A DNA stretch of 64,000 bases from Myxococcales bacterium (GCA_016703425.1 JADJCA010000002.1:558001-622000), one strand, 5' to 3'; positions 16,633 through 28,559 are shown, counted from the stretch's first letter. Numbers and translations are program-made. The notes: generated by a model from the letters alone, not told the origin.

Positions 16633-18252
16633 ATGGCGATCCCCGTTGGACGACTGCTGGCTTCAAGCCTTTGGCGAGCCGGGCGCCGCGCGCTCACGGT
16701 GCAGATCGTCGTGGCGCTCCTCGTCACGGTCCTCGCAACGCTCTGGCTCGAGAGGCCTGGCCGCCACGACACGAGCGCTCTAGCCCGCGCCGAGGCCTTG
16801 CAGCAGAAGGGCAACCTCGGCGGCGCCGAACGCCTCCTGTGGACCTCGCTGTCGGAAGGCGTGACGGTACCGCTCCTCTTGGCCTTCCTCGACAATCATC
16901 ATCACCAGCGGGTCCTCACGGAGAGCGGCCCCACACTCCGCAGCAACGACGCCTTCCTCGTCGCGGAGGTTGAGATCGACGGCCTCTTCTCACGCATCGA
17001 CCTCACGGAGGACGTGCAGCTCATGGGGCTCTTTTGGCGAGCCGCCCTGCAGAAGCAGGTCCCTGAAACGCTTCGTCAACGGGTCGTCGCGCTGGCCGCG
17101 CGGGAGCCGCCGACCCCCTTCGCCAATCACTTGCTGGGCAACGAGGCGCGGCGCAATGGTCGCCTCATCGAGGCGGCCACGCGCCTCGAACGCGAGGGGC
17201 TTCACTTCCCTGAACGCGCGGACGACTTTCGGCTCGCGATGCGCATCCTCGTGATGGCCGAGCTCTGGGATGAGATCGGCGAGCGCATGAAGAACCCCGC
17301 CGTCGCGCCGCACATGCCGCCGGCGCTGCGCTACGGCTACGCCGTCAGGACCAAAGACGTGCGCGGCGCCGTGCGCGCCATCGTCGAGATCGCCCTCGAA
17401 CGCCGCCCCCCGGCAGCGCTCGCCATGGCCGCCATCTCGGGCGCGATGTGGCTCCTCTTCCTCCTTCGCCTCGGCCGCGTCCGTGAGCAGCTCTCGTCGC
17501 GGCTCCCGCTCTTCTTGGCCGCGTTTGTCCTGGGCATCGTGAGCGTCCTGCCGACGTTGGTCGTGGTGGGTCTCGAAGAGAGCTTGTTGGGCTTTCGTGA
17601 GCGTGGCGAGCTCGTGAGCGACTTCATCTTCTTCACCGTCGGGGTCGGACTCCGCGAAGAACTCTGCAAGCTGCTCCTATTTCTGCCGCTGCTTCCGATC
17701 TTGCGTGCGCGCGGCAATCGACTCGAGGTGCTCGCCTGCGGGGCGCTCGTGGGCCTCGGCTTCGCCACGGAAGAGAACGTGCAATACCTCCAGCACGGCG
17801 GCCTCACGACGGGACTGTCGCGCTTTCTGACGGCGAATTTTCTCCACATGGCGCTGAGCGGCCTCTTGGCCCTCGCAGCCTTCGATGCGCTTCGCGATCA
17901 AAGAGGAGACGCGCCGACGTTCTCGCGCACGCTCTTGACGGTCACGGCCCTGCACGGCGCCTACGACCTCTTCCTCTCGAGCCGCGATCTCGACGGCCTC
18001 GGCTTCCTGTCGATGACGATCTTCATCATCCTGACGCGCCTCTTCCTGCGCGAGGTCACGGCGGCCGCGCGCGGACCGACACCGGGCCTCCTCAGGCAAT
18101 TTGCCCGAGCCGTCGTCGTCGTCGCTTGCGCGAGCTTCGTCTACGCCTCGTCGTTCGTCGGTCCTGCTGGTGCGGCCTTGGCTTTGGCTCAGGGCATGTT
18201 GGGCCTGGTGCTCATCGTCGTGATGTTTGTGCAGGAGATGCGGGCGGCCTGA
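16633..18252 (+). CDS. PrsW-family intramembrane metalloprotease
   Basis: A 539-residue membrane protein. An N-terminal helix is followed by a helical repeat region of about 230 residues that resembles TPR. A C-terminal multi-helix domain then carries the PrsW/CAAX-like protease motifs: GLREELCKLL (the E-E-x-x-K motif), GFATEENVQYL (the second acidic motif), FLHMALSGLLAL and HGAYDLFL (metal-binding histidines). PrsW proteases clip membrane-embedded anti-sigma factors in other bacteria. Whether the FecR-like protein at 3241-4260 or another protein is the target cannot be told. The soluble helical N-terminal part is an addition to the core family. It lies 63 bp after the FGE-like gene on the same strand. 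Confidence 0.85.
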   Translation: MAIPVGRLLASSLWRAGRRALTVQIVVALLVTVLATLWLERPGRHDTSALARAEALQQKGNLGGAERLLWTSLSEGVTVPLLLAFLDNHHHQRVLTESGPTLRSNDAFLVAEVEIDGLFSRIDLTEDVQLMGLFWRAALQKQVPETLRQRVVALAAREPPTPFANHLLGNEARRNGRLIEAATRLEREGLHFPERADDFRLAMRILVMAELWDEIGERMKNPAVAPHMPPALRYGYAVRTKDVRGAVRAIVEIALERRPPAALAMAAISGAMWLLFLLRLGRVREQLSSRLPLFLAAFVLGIVSVLPTLVVVGLEESLLGFRERGELVSDFIFFTVGVGLREELCKLLLFLPLLPILRARGNRLEVLACGALVGLGFATEENVQYLQHGGLTTGLSRFLTANFLHMALSGLLALAAFDALRDQRGDAPTFSRTLLTVTALHGAYDLFLSSRDLDGLGFLSMTIFIILTRLFLREVTAAARGPTPGLLRQFARAVVVVACASFVYASSFVGPAGAALALAQGMLGLVLIVVMFVQEMRAA

Positions 18253-18289
18253 CCCGGTCGTTCAGGCGCACTCGAGCGTCGGCGGCAAC

Positions 18290-20449
18290 TCACTCGCGTG
18301 GCAAGAGGTAGTCGCCGCGCTGCTCGAGCCGCTTGTCCATCAGGGTCGCGCGAAAGAGCTCGCCTTTGAGGCGCGCGACCTCGGCGGGGTGTTTCGCGGC
18401 GATATCGACGAGCTCGGCCGGGTCGTTCTCCGTATCAAACAGCCGAAAGACGACGCCCTCGCGGGTCGGGATGTAGAGGAGCTTCCAGCGCTCGTCGCGC
18501 GCCATCCGATGGCGAGCCATGGTGGTGAGCGCGCGCGCGTCCTCACGGAGCACGATCTCGCTGTGGTGCTCGGTGTCGAGCGAGAGGAGCCGGGTGACCG
18601 GCGGAACGGGCATGCGGAGCGCCGCGGGAATGCCCGGCGTGTCGCCCATCCAAAGCTCCGACTCGGCCACGGCTACCTTGGGCTCGAGCGTCGCACCCGC
18701 GAGGAGCGGCGCGAGCGAGCGGCCGTCGAGCTCGCCTGCGGCGCGCGTGCCCGTCAGTTCGTAGAGGGTCGCGGCAAGGTCGACGTCGCGAACGACTTGC
18801 CGGGCGCGCACACCCTTGTTCGCGCGCGGGTCTACCATGACGAGCGGCACGTGAACGCCCTCGTCGCCGAAGAGGTGGTCGCCGTGTCCGTGCCAGCGAC
18901 CGTGCTCGAAGAGCGTTTCGCCGTGATCGGCGGTGACGACAACGATCGTGCGCTCCGCGAGACCGCGGTCTTCGAGCTCGCGCAGGATTTGAGCGAAGGC
19001 GTCGTCGACGGAGAGCACCGCACCGTCATAGAGCGCCCGCACCTGCCGGACGTCGTCGGCGTCGAGCTCGGCCTCTCCGGCGAGGCCCACCGGCTTGTGA
19101 TACTTGAACCGGCCTCGGTAGGCCGGGTCGGTGAAGCGCTTGTAGTAGGGGCTCGCCGCGGCATACGGGAAGTGGGCCGCCGAGAGGAACACGGTCGCGA
19201 AGAACGGCTCTCTCCCGCGGAGCACGGCCCTCGCCTCGTCAGCCACCACACGCGGGTCAGCGGCTGTCTGAAACTCGCGGATCGTTGGGAACGCCGCGCG
19301 ACCGAGCGCCGTATCCAAGAACGGCAAGAGCGGCGTCTGCCGCTCGAGAGCCCGCTGCCGAATGAGCTCCGCGAAATCGAAGGTGGGCGTGGCGACCTCG
19401 CCAAAGCCTAGGTCGATGCGACTAAAGATGTCTCCGGCGTAGTCGCTCACGACGGCGGTGCGATAGCCGGCCTTCGCAAGATTGGCGGGCAGGGCGTCGA
19501 AGTCCCGAGCGCGCTCTCGCCAGGTCGGAAACATCGTGGTGATGCCGTGGTGGTGCGCGTAACGCCCCGTGAGCAGCGTGACCCACGAAGGAAACGTGCG
19601 AGGCAGCGAGACGTAGGCGCGCTCAAAGCGAGCGCCTCGCGCGGCGAAGGCGTCGGTCTTCGGCATCGTGCGCGCGTTCAGGCGGTCGGCGCGAAGCGAG
19701 TCGGCCGCGAGAATGAGCACGTTCATCGGCCGAGCCTCGCGCATCGCCAAGGCGCGGTCTCTTGGCGCTGCCGTTGGTGCTGGCGCCGGCGTTGGCGCCG
19801 GCGCTGGCGGCGCTGCGTGCATCGAAAGGAGCGCCGCGAGGAGGCCGAGCGCGTGCGTCCCGCGACCAAGCGCTTGCCGCAACACGACTCGATAGCGAGG
19901 CCACGCGCGCGGAAGGCCCAGACCGTAGGCGACGAAGAGCGCGGCGCCGAGGGACGCGATCAGGAAGGGACCGAAGACGTCGGTGACCAGCACCTGCGTC
20001 GTGCGCCAAATTCCTCCGTGCGCATAGAAGCGGTCTGCGTAGAGCTGCGGCCTTCGCGCCATGGCCTCGAAGAGAAACCACGCCTCGAGCGCCAAGGTGA
20101 TCGCCAAGGCCCGCGCGAGGCGCCAACGCGGTCCGCCACGGCGGCCCACGCCAGAGCGCTCGAGCATCGCGTCGTGAACATCGACGAGCACGCCGGCGGC
20201 GCCGCCGAGCACGAGACCGATGCACGCGGCCGCCGCCACGATCGCCACCATCACGCGCCTGATCTCTCCGGCGAACTGCTGCTGGACGATGCGCGCGATG
20301 GCTTCGGCCTGCGCGCCAAGCGCCGCATCGTGCTCGGCGACGACGGGTTCCTTTGCCGCAAGACTCGCGAGGAGCAGCATCGTCAACGCGCCGAGCACCG
20401 GCGGTGACGCCACAAAGGGCAGTGCGCGCTGCAGGCGAAGGCGGAGCAC
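18290..20449 (-). CDS. Membrane-anchored sulfatase-fold hydrolase with Thr at the nucleophile site
   Basis: A 719-residue protein: about five membrane helices (residues 15-210), a Pro/Ala linker, then an alkaline-phosphatase/sulfatase fold. Metal and active-site blocks are seen: LILAADSLRADRL (Asp250), TFPSWVTLLTGRY (285-297), a late VVTADHGETLFEHG and the HGHGDHLFGDEGVHVPLVM region. In arylsulfatases the nucleophile block is C/S-x-P-S-R ... LTGR. Aligning LTGR puts Thr285 at the Cys position and Trp at the Arg position. Thr is the nucleophile in phosphoglycerol and phosphoethanolamine transferases of the same superfamily, so a phospho-transferase or phosphodiesterase role at the outer face of the membrane is more likely than sulfatase. 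Confidence 0.85.
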   Translation of the reverse strand: MLRLRLQRALPFVASPPVLGALTMLLLASLAAKEPVVAEHDAALGAQAEAIARIVQQQFAGEIRRVMVAIVAAAACIGLVLGGAAGVLVDVHDAMLERSGVGRRGGPRWRLARALAITLALEAWFLFEAMARRPQLYADRFYAHGGIWRTTQVLVTDVFGPFLIASLGAALFVAYGLGLPRAWPRYRVVLRQALGRGTHALGLLAALLSMHAAPPAPAPTPAPAPTAAPRDRALAMREARPMNVLILAADSLRADRLNARTMPKTDAFAARGARFERAYVSLPRTFPSWVTLLTGRYAHHHGITTMFPTWRERARDFDALPANLAKAGYRTAVVSDYAGDIFSRIDLGFGEVATPTFDFAELIRQRALERQTPLLPFLDTALGRAAFPTIREFQTAADPRVVADEARAVLRGREPFFATVFLSAAHFPYAAASPYYKRFTDPAYRGRFKYHKPVGLAGEAELDADDVRQVRALYDGAVLSVDDAFAQILRELEDRGLAERTIVVVTADHGETLFEHGRWHGHGDHLFGDEGVHVPLVMVDPRANKGVRARQVVRDVDLAATLYELTGTRAAGELDGRSLAPLLAGATLEPKVAVAESELWMGDTPGIPAALRMPVPPVTRLLSLDTEHHSEIVLREDARALTTMARHRMARDERWKLLYIPTREGVVFRLFDTENDPAELVDIAAKHPAEVARLKGELFRATLMDKRLEQRGDYLLPRE

Positions 20450-20526
20450 GAAGGCCCGCGATTGTACGTTTCATGCGCAGCGGCGTCACCCCCGCCGCAC
20501 GTCGTGTCGTTCGCTACCGCGTCGCC

Positions 20527-20865
20527 TCAGCCACCGACCGTCACCTTGCGCTTGGTGAAGATGCACTGGCCGTCCTTGGTCGAGCAGATTCCCACGCTCA
20601 CCTCGGCCTCTCCGGCGGGGACGCCAAGGATCTTCGCGTTCGTAGGCGTGAGCTTCACTTTGTCTTCGCCTTTGATCACCACGGCGCCGACGGTCGCCTT
20701 CCACGGGTACTTCTCGTTGATGTGCCAGTTCCCCTTGGCCGTCGCGACGATCTCCCCCTTGCCGGCGACCACGTCGACCTTGTCCTCGTGTTCGGCGCTC
20801 GCGACAGCCGCGACAGCAAACGTTCCAAGGGCGAGGAGGGTGACGAAGACCTTGCGCATGCGCAT
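20527..20865 (-). CDS. Small exported beta-rich protein of unknown function
   Basis: A 112-residue protein with a signal peptide (MRMRKVFVTLLALGTFAVAAVASA). I started it at ATG 20865, preceded by AAAGGA nine bases away. The mature part begins around EHEDKVDVVAGKG, contains GNWHINEKYPWKATVG and ends CSTKDGQCIFTKRKVTVGG with two Cys. The WHIN-EYPW pattern and the paired Cys near the end resemble the N-terminal immunoglobulin-like domain of DsbD-type thiol carriers and DsbC-corrector proteins, but the similarity is short, so I leave it as unknown. It lies 77 bp upstream of the sulfatase-fold gene on the same strand. Confidence 0.7.
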   Translation of the reverse strand: MRMRKVFVTLLALGTFAVAAVASAEHEDKVDVVAGKGEIVATAKGNWHINEKYPWKATVGAVVIKGEDKVKLTPTNAKILGVPAGEAEVSVGICSTKDGQCIFTKRKVTVGG

Positions 20866-21029
20866 CGAGGGGGTCCTTTCCTTTTTGCGCGACGGCGCCG
20901 CGCGGGGGAGACAGAAAGAATGGGGCGAATGGGCGCGTTCGGCAAGCGCGACCGCGCTCCGCGCCCAATGTGCGCGAAGCCCGGGTTGGCTGAATGAGGC
21001 TGCGCCCACGCGTTAGACGGCCTCCGCGG

Positions 21030-21521
21030 CTAACGCTTCAACGGCGGACAAACACTCTCACGAACCGCGTTTTTTACCGGTGGAAGCGAGCGGAGGTAAG
21101 CGATGATCGAGGCGACCTCGTCTTCGGGCATCGTGAGGTAGTGCTGCATCTGAGGGCAGAGCTTGAGTCCGTCCTTGTCGATGCCCTCACGAATGGCGTA
21201 GCGAAGCTGAGAGTCGGTCCACGAGCCAATGCCCGTCTCTGGGTCCGGTGTCAGGTTCGGGGCGTAGAGGTCGATGCCCGCGGGTTGCCCGCCGAGCTTG
21301 GCCGCCGAGCCGGCCATGTTGGCGCCATGACAGTCGGTACACTTCCGTGTCCCGACGGCCGTTTGCCCTGTCGCGGGAGAGGCAGGTCCGGTGGGCGCGG
21401 CGCCACCGTCTGCAGGTGGCGGCGCAGACACGGAACCGGGCGGACCGAGCGTCTCCTCGCTGGAACAGCCCAGGAGGGCCACCAGCGAGAAGAGCACGCG
21501 AACGAACTTTACTGACCGCAC
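21030..21521 (-). CDS. Mono-haem cytochrome c-type lipoprotein
   Basis: A 163-residue protein beginning at GTG 21521 (MRSVKFVRVLFSLVALLGC, lipobox LLGC). The haem site is CTDCH, followed by GANMAGSAAKLGG. The distal ligand region includes DLYAPNLTPDPETGIGSWTD and the Met-containing stretch LTMPEDEVASIIAYLRSLPP. This is the pattern of class I cytochromes in the alcohol-dehydrogenase/cbb3-associated group. The gene overlaps the preceding cytochrome gene by 13 bp, so translation is coupled. Anchored by lipid, it would carry electrons at the periplasmic or outer face. The partner enzyme is not visible here. Confidence 0.85.
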   Translation of the reverse strand: MRSVKFVRVLFSLVALLGCSSEETLGPPGSVSAPPPADGGAAPTGPASPATGQTAVGTRKCTDCHGANMAGSAAKLGGQPAGIDLYAPNLTPDPETGIGSWTDSQLRYAIREGIDKDGLKLCPQMQHYLTMPEDEVASIIAYLRSLPPVKNAVRESVCPPLKR

Positions 21522-22462
21522 AGCTTGTTTTGATACTTCGTAATCGCCGCATTCACAAATGCGTCGATGCGCTGCTGCATCTCGGTGTTGATGGTGTACA
21601 TCGGGTGGCTGTAGGGCCGGTCCGTTGCCGTCGCCTGTCCCTTGAGCGTGATGGCGTTCGAGGCGATCGGCGTCGTGCCGTTCAAGCCCAAGTACTTGAC
21701 GATGAACTTCGTCTTCTTGGTCTCGACGAAGGTGTTCGTGTCGAGCGCGCTGCCCACCGCCATGTAGAAGTTGCCGTCGCCGCCGAGGTGGCACGTTCGA
21801 CAGGGCGCGTTGTTACACCCGGTGCAGTTGTTTTCGTCCTCGTTGTTGCGCTGCTGGGTGCGAAGCTGACCGAACTGAATGGCGTCGAAGAGCGCTTGGT
21901 CGAGGCACCCGCCCATCTTCTCGAGGATGTTGACCGGCGCCGCTTGGCCGACGCGCTCCTGAGCCTCCATCGCGAGCCACTGGTTCACGAGCGTGAGTTG
22001 GTTCGCGTCCAAGGCCGGCGCACCCCCGCCGGCGTGCGAACCCTTCGTGACGAAGAGGCTGTTGGTCACGATGAGACCGCGGCCATCGAGACCCGCGTAG
22101 GAGCTGGCGGCGTCGGCCCCTAAGAACTTCGGCGCCCCGAGGTTTCCCGTTGCATGGCACGTTACGCACGCGCCGATGGCGGGGAAGACCTTGCTGATGA
22201 AGTTCTGCCGGGCCGGAGAGGCCAAGCTTCCGGGCCCCGTCGCGGGAACCGGTTGAGCCGCGCCCGTACCTGGGTTCGTGGTGCTTTGCGCACCAGCCGT
22301 CGTGGCACCCGCGCCCGGCGCCGGGCTTGCGGGAGCGCCAGGCGAGGCCGCCGGTCCGCCAGCGCCTGCACCGTCGTAGCCGTCCAGGGTCGTCGGCGAC
22401 GAGCAGGCCGCGAGGGCCCCCGCGCCGATCGCCAGAACGAGGAGCGCTGTGCCTCGCATCAT
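21509..22462 (-). CDS. c-type cytochrome lipoprotein with two CxxCH sites
   Basis: A 317-residue lipoprotein (lipobox LAAC) with a Gly/Ala/Pro-rich linker (about residues 25-80), then CVTCH near residue 99 and CRTCH near residue 220 with an adjacent CTGCNNAP. The rest does not match a named cytochrome family that I recognise. The second haem site lies in an Asn/Cys-rich loop (NCTGCNNAPCRTCH), which would hold extra cysteines beside the haem. The start ATG overlaps the stop of the MYXO-CTERM gene by four bases (22459-22462), and the end overlaps the next cytochrome. Probably part of one electron-transfer assembly with its neighbours. Confidence 0.8.
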   Translation of the reverse strand: MMRGTALLVLAIGAGALAACSSPTTLDGYDGAGAGGPAASPGAPASPAPGAGATTAGAQSTTNPGTGAAQPVPATGPGSLASPARQNFISKVFPAIGACVTCHATGNLGAPKFLGADAASSYAGLDGRGLIVTNSLFVTKGSHAGGGAPALDANQLTLVNQWLAMEAQERVGQAAPVNILEKMGGCLDQALFDAIQFGQLRTQQRNNEDENNCTGCNNAPCRTCHLGGDGNFYMAVGSALDTNTFVETKKTKFIVKYLGLNGTTPIASNAITLKGQATATDRPYSHPMYTINTEMQQRIDAFVNAAITKYQNKLCGQ

Positions 22463-24348
22463 TGCGCCCTCTTGCTGCTGCTGCGCCGGCGACGCAGGCC
22501 CGCCACCAGCCCGAGGCCGAGCAGCGTGGCGCCGATGGCCGACGAGGCTTTCCGAGGCGAAGAAGAGCAGCCGCCGCTGCTGAGGTCCGCGCCACCGTAG
22601 TCACCGGTGACGGTCCCGCCGGGGCCGCCGGGTACCGGATTTCCGAAGGCGTCGACTCCGCCTTGGACCTGCGGCGCGGGCGCGTTGACGACCGGCAGCG
22701 GGCCCGGTTGAACGTTCTCCGTGGCAGGCCCGGGGACCGGCGTCACCTTGGGGTCCCACGTCGCCGGCACGAGCGAGACCCATAGGCTCTCGCGGTTCGC
22801 CGCAGGGAGCTCCGCGTAGCCCGGGAGCGCCGACAAGAAAAACGTCTTCACCTCGGGCATGAAGCCCGCGGCACCCTTGCCGTAGCCGGGGTTGGGCACG
22901 CCACCGATACCGTTCAGGAAGCCTGCACCTTGGTTGTTCGGGTTGCGCTTGCCGCGAGCCGGGAGGTTCGCAACGTCGGCGAACTTCGAGACTTGAAAGA
23001 GCATGGCCGGGTCGACCGTCGGCTTGCCCACGCCGTCGACGCTGACGATCTGCAGCTTGCCGTCGCCGGTTCCCGTGGAGGACCCGCCCATCACACCGAT
23101 GGCCGGCTGCCCTGCGCCAGGACCGAAAGTCGTCGCAAAGCTGAAGGCGTGGCGTTGGTAGGGAGCCACCGTGCGGATCTTGTTCACGACCGACAAGTCC
23201 GACAGCTTGATGATGGCCATGATGGACTGGTTGGCGCCACCGGTGTGACCGTTGCCGCCGTTGTTCTTGCCGGCCTTCTCGCTCTCTTGGTAGCCGACCG
23301 CCGCGAGGCCGTTGCCGAGGAGGACGGCGCCCGACGGCTGCACTGTATGAATGGTCTTGTTGTTGACCTTCGACTTCTCGGCGATGAGCTTGCTCTGAAT
23401 CTGCTCACCGGTGTTGGCGTTGAACTCGACCATGCGAATCGCGTCGGACGGCTGGTTGTTTCCGTCGACGCTCACGAGGTAGGCCGACGTCGAGCCGGGC
23501 GCCGGGCAGGTCACCTTGGCGCGATTGTGCGTGGCGTCTTGCACGAGCTCCTTGATGTACGGGACCGTCACGTTGACTCCGCCAGCGGCACCGGGCTCCA
23601 CGACAACCTGCGCCGCAAAGGCGTCGTTGTTGTTGCGCTGCATGCCAATCAAGAACTTCGCGCCACCGGTCGGGGTGGCGCCCAAATCACAAGCGCTGTG
23701 CGGTCCCCACTGCTGGTCGTCTTGCATGTCGCCGAGCGTGATGATGTTCGTCGGCTTGTCCTTCTTGTTCTGCCGCGTCGAGTTCTCGATGGTGACGGTG
23801 GCGCCGGTCTCGTCGACGACGAAGGCGCTCGTTTGCGGGTTGCCGTTGTTGCGGCCGTTGTCCTCGGTGGCGATGAGCGCAATGCCATAGACCTTGCTGC
23901 TCATGTTGAAGAGCTTGAGCTGCGGTCGCATGAAAGCGCGCTCGCCGTTGAGCGTCGGGAACATCTTCATCGACGTCGCCGGCGACGTCACGAGCCCTTT
24001 GTCGGCCGTGAGGTCGCCGATGTAGATCCCGCCCTGCATGTAGCTGCCGGCGTTGTTCGGCTGCGCCGACGACACGGTTCCGAGAACCGCGATGCGCACG
24101 TTGCCGTTGGGCAACGGCAAGAAGGCGGGGTCGGCGTCCATCACGCCAGCACCGGTGTTCTTCCCTACCGGCTTGTTCGCGGGCCCGTTGGCCACGCGGT
24201 GCGCGAGGTAGGTCGCCGTCGGCATGAGCACGGTCGGCTGCGCGGGAGCCGCGGGCGCCGTCTGAGCGCTGACAGGAGCGCTGGTAGCGGCCGAAAATCC
24301 AAGCCCCGCCACGATCCCAAAGGCCAGTGTTGTTCCGCGCTTCTTCAT
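22459..24348 (-). CDS. Secreted protein with MYXO-CTERM-like sorting tail
   Basis: A 629-residue protein started at ATG 24348 (MKKRGTTLAFGIVAGLGF ... SAQ), preceded by AGGGAGA. The mature region alternates Gly/Asn-rich loops and short strands, as in a beta-propeller (NVRIAVLGTV, YGIALIATEDNG, ILFIGMQRNN-type blades). The C-terminus has the full MYXO-CTERM pattern: a Gly/Ser-Cys motif (SSGGCSSS), a hydrophobic helix (SSAIGATLLGLGLVAGL) and an Arg cluster (RRRRSSSKR). In myxobacteria such tails are processed and modified at the Cys for outer-surface display. It is the first gene of a three-gene overlapping run with two cytochromes, so a surface redox role is a reasonable guess. Domain function itself unknown. 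Confidence 0.85.
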   Translation of the reverse strand: MKKRGTTLAFGIVAGLGFSAATSAPVSAQTAPAAPAQPTVLMPTATYLAHRVANGPANKPVGKNTGAGVMDADPAFLPLPNGNVRIAVLGTVSSAQPNNAGSYMQGGIYIGDLTADKGLVTSPATSMKMFPTLNGERAFMRPQLKLFNMSSKVYGIALIATEDNGRNNGNPQTSAFVVDETGATVTIENSTRQNKKDKPTNIITLGDMQDDQQWGPHSACDLGATPTGGAKFLIGMQRNNNDAFAAQVVVEPGAAGGVNVTVPYIKELVQDATHNRAKVTCPAPGSTSAYLVSVDGNNQPSDAIRMVEFNANTGEQIQSKLIAEKSKVNNKTIHTVQPSGAVLLGNGLAAVGYQESEKAGKNNGGNGHTGGANQSIMAIIKLSDLSVVNKIRTVAPYQRHAFSFATTFGPGAGQPAIGVMGGSSTGTGDGKLQIVSVDGVGKPTVDPAMLFQVSKFADVANLPARGKRNPNNQGAGFLNGIGGVPNPGYGKGAAGFMPEVKTFFLSALPGYAELPAANRESLWVSLVPATWDPKVTPVPGPATENVQPGPLPVVNAPAPQVQGGVDAFGNPVPGGPGGTVTGDYGGADLSSGGCSSSPRKASSAIGATLLGLGLVAGLRRRRSSSKRAQ

Positions 24349-24421
24349 GTGGAGTTTCTCCCTGTGCTTGCGTGCTTGCAGATGGGAAGTGCCGGCGGGG
24401 GCGTGCCGACCCTTCGAGGAT

Positions 24422-25501
24422 TCATTGAGCGCTGGCCACCGAGGCCAGCCGGGTTTCTTCGGACGCGGAGACCGCGGCCGAGATGGCTTCTGAAATCGGA
24501 GTAAGAGAGCGCTGCCGCGGTTGCGTGCCGACGTGCACGAGGACCGCCGTGACGTCCGTCTCCGCTGCGGAGACCGGGGCGTCCGTCGACTGAAAGGACG
24601 GGGGCACACCAAGCTTCACACGCCCGTGCTGGTGAGGCGGAAGGACGAACCTCGCTTCGGCCTCTCGCGCGATGAGCTCGCGGCCCGTGGCCCGACCGAT
24701 CAGGTCATCTCCGAGGAGGACGTCGACGGAGGCGGCCTTCTCAAGGTCGACGCCATAGCTCGCCATGAGCTTGGTCAACGCGAATTGGGGCTGCCCATCT
24801 TGGGACTTGCCGACGATGAGGTCGTCACCAAGACGGCGGCGCTTCACCTGCCCAACGAGCTTGCCGTCAACGTAGACGCGCGTGCCCTTCGCGAGTTTGT
24901 CCTCCGCGTAGGGGACCTTGTCGCTGCAGCGGCCTGCCTCGAGGTAACAGGCGCGCTCTTTCGCGACGACCGGCGCCTCCTTATCGACGAAAACAAACAG
25001 CTCGCGAATCTCGTCGGAGCGGAAGAGGTTCTTGAGGCCCTGAGTGCTCCAGAAGGTCCGGGCGATCCCGGTCTCCTTGTCTTGGAAGTGGAACAGGAAG
25101 CGGTCCGGGTCCTTCGCGAGCTCGTCGGCCTCGAGGCTCGCCACGCGGAATCCGTTGCCACGAACATGGACGGCACGGAGCCGAGCCATCGGGACGCCAA
25201 CGGCGGCGAGGTAGTCGTGCAATCGATAGAAGCGAACCTCGCGGTTGCTCGCAGTGCCGCGCGGCACGAGCGACGAAGGCAATTCGCCGAAGCGAAGCGT
25301 CGCGACGGGCTTGCCGTCGACGTAGACCGGAACGTCGAGTCCTTCGAGCTTGCGTGCACCATGCACGCCTCCCACGGGGGCCGGCACGTCAACCGTGGCC
25401 GCGCTCTTGGCCGCGCCACCCTTGACCGCAACCGGACCGCTCGAACGCCGGGAACATCCGGCGACGGCGACCAAAGCAGCAAGCAGGACGAGAGCGCGCA
25501 T
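24422..25501 (-). CDS. Lipoprotein of unknown function upstream of the cytochrome run
   Basis: A 359-residue protein. The ATG at 25501 gives a compact lipoprotein signal (MRALVLLAALVAVAGC); an ATG at 25525 would add eight residues and cannot be excluded. The mature part contains two related segments: LDVPVYVDGKPVATLRFGEL followed by YRLHDYLAAVGV, and TRVYVDGKLVGQVKRRRLGD followed by FALTKLMASYGV. This suggests an internal duplication of a domain of about 130 residues. Between them lie FHFQDKETGIARTFWS and a Cys pair in ACYLEAGRC. No metal or haem motif. It lies 73 bp before the MYXO-CTERM gene on the same strand and is probably co-transcribed with the cytochromes. Confidence 0.7.
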   Translation of the reverse strand: MRALVLLAALVAVAGCSRRSSGPVAVKGGAAKSAATVDVPAPVGGVHGARKLEGLDVPVYVDGKPVATLRFGELPSSLVPRGTASNREVRFYRLHDYLAAVGVPMARLRAVHVRGNGFRVASLEADELAKDPDRFLFHFQDKETGIARTFWSTQGLKNLFRSDEIRELFVFVDKEAPVVAKERACYLEAGRCSDKVPYAEDKLAKGTRVYVDGKLVGQVKRRRLGDDLIVGKSQDGQPQFALTKLMASYGVDLEKAASVDVLLGDDLIGRATGRELIAREAEARFVLPPHQHGRVKLGVPPSFQSTDAPVSAAETDVTAVLVHVGTQPRQRSLTPISEAISAAVSASEETRLASVASAQ

Positions 25502-25910
25502 CGCCTTGTCTGCTGCGAGAGACATGCCACCGGGGCGGTTCCGCTCGCAGCGTCTTGCTTCCATCGAGGGTGAAGTGGCATCCAGGTGACACCGCGATGT
25601 TCCAGTGAGGTGATGGGTCACTTCTGATCCGGGTGGTGCACGGATGCACCAGGTGATTGGTCGAGTCCGCATCTCGGGCTTTTCGCGGGGTTGGCGCTCC
25701 TCGACGCGCCGGGGTGGATCCTTGGTGCGCTAGCGGCACCCCGCCAGGACCTGTCACCTGACACGAAGGCGCCTGCCCCCAGAAAGCGATCCGAAAATGC
25801 CTGCCTCCGAGCCCTTCGAGATACCCTCCTTGGAGCAGCCCGCCCCGCCCTTCCCCGCCCGTCCCTGATCCCGGCGGCGCATCGACCGGGCTGCCAAGGA
25901 AGGTCCCAGC
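25502..25910. promoter_or_regulatory. Divergent promoter region with a palindrome
   Basis: About 410 bp between two divergent lipoprotein genes. I see no supportable gene. At 25635-25650 there is a perfect inverted repeat, GGTGCA-CGGA-TGCACC, that could be an operator. Several GGTGAC/GTCACC-like words surround it (near 25585-25625 and 25752-25765). The Cys-rich gene has a good ribosome site (GGAAGG) seven bases before its ATG. Confidence 0.35.

Positions 25911-28559
<2,649 letters not shown>

Noticed and set aside
15430..20449. Sulfatase plus its formylglycine-generating enzyme as a maturation pair
   Set aside because: The sulfatase-fold protein has Thr, not Cys or Ser, at the modification site, and the FGE-like protein lacks the oxidising Cys motif.
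22930..24504. A 524-codon plus-strand frame opposite the MYXO-CTERM gene
   Set aside because: The opposite strand carries a signal peptide, sorting tail and overlapping operon structure. This frame has none and is a composition shadow.
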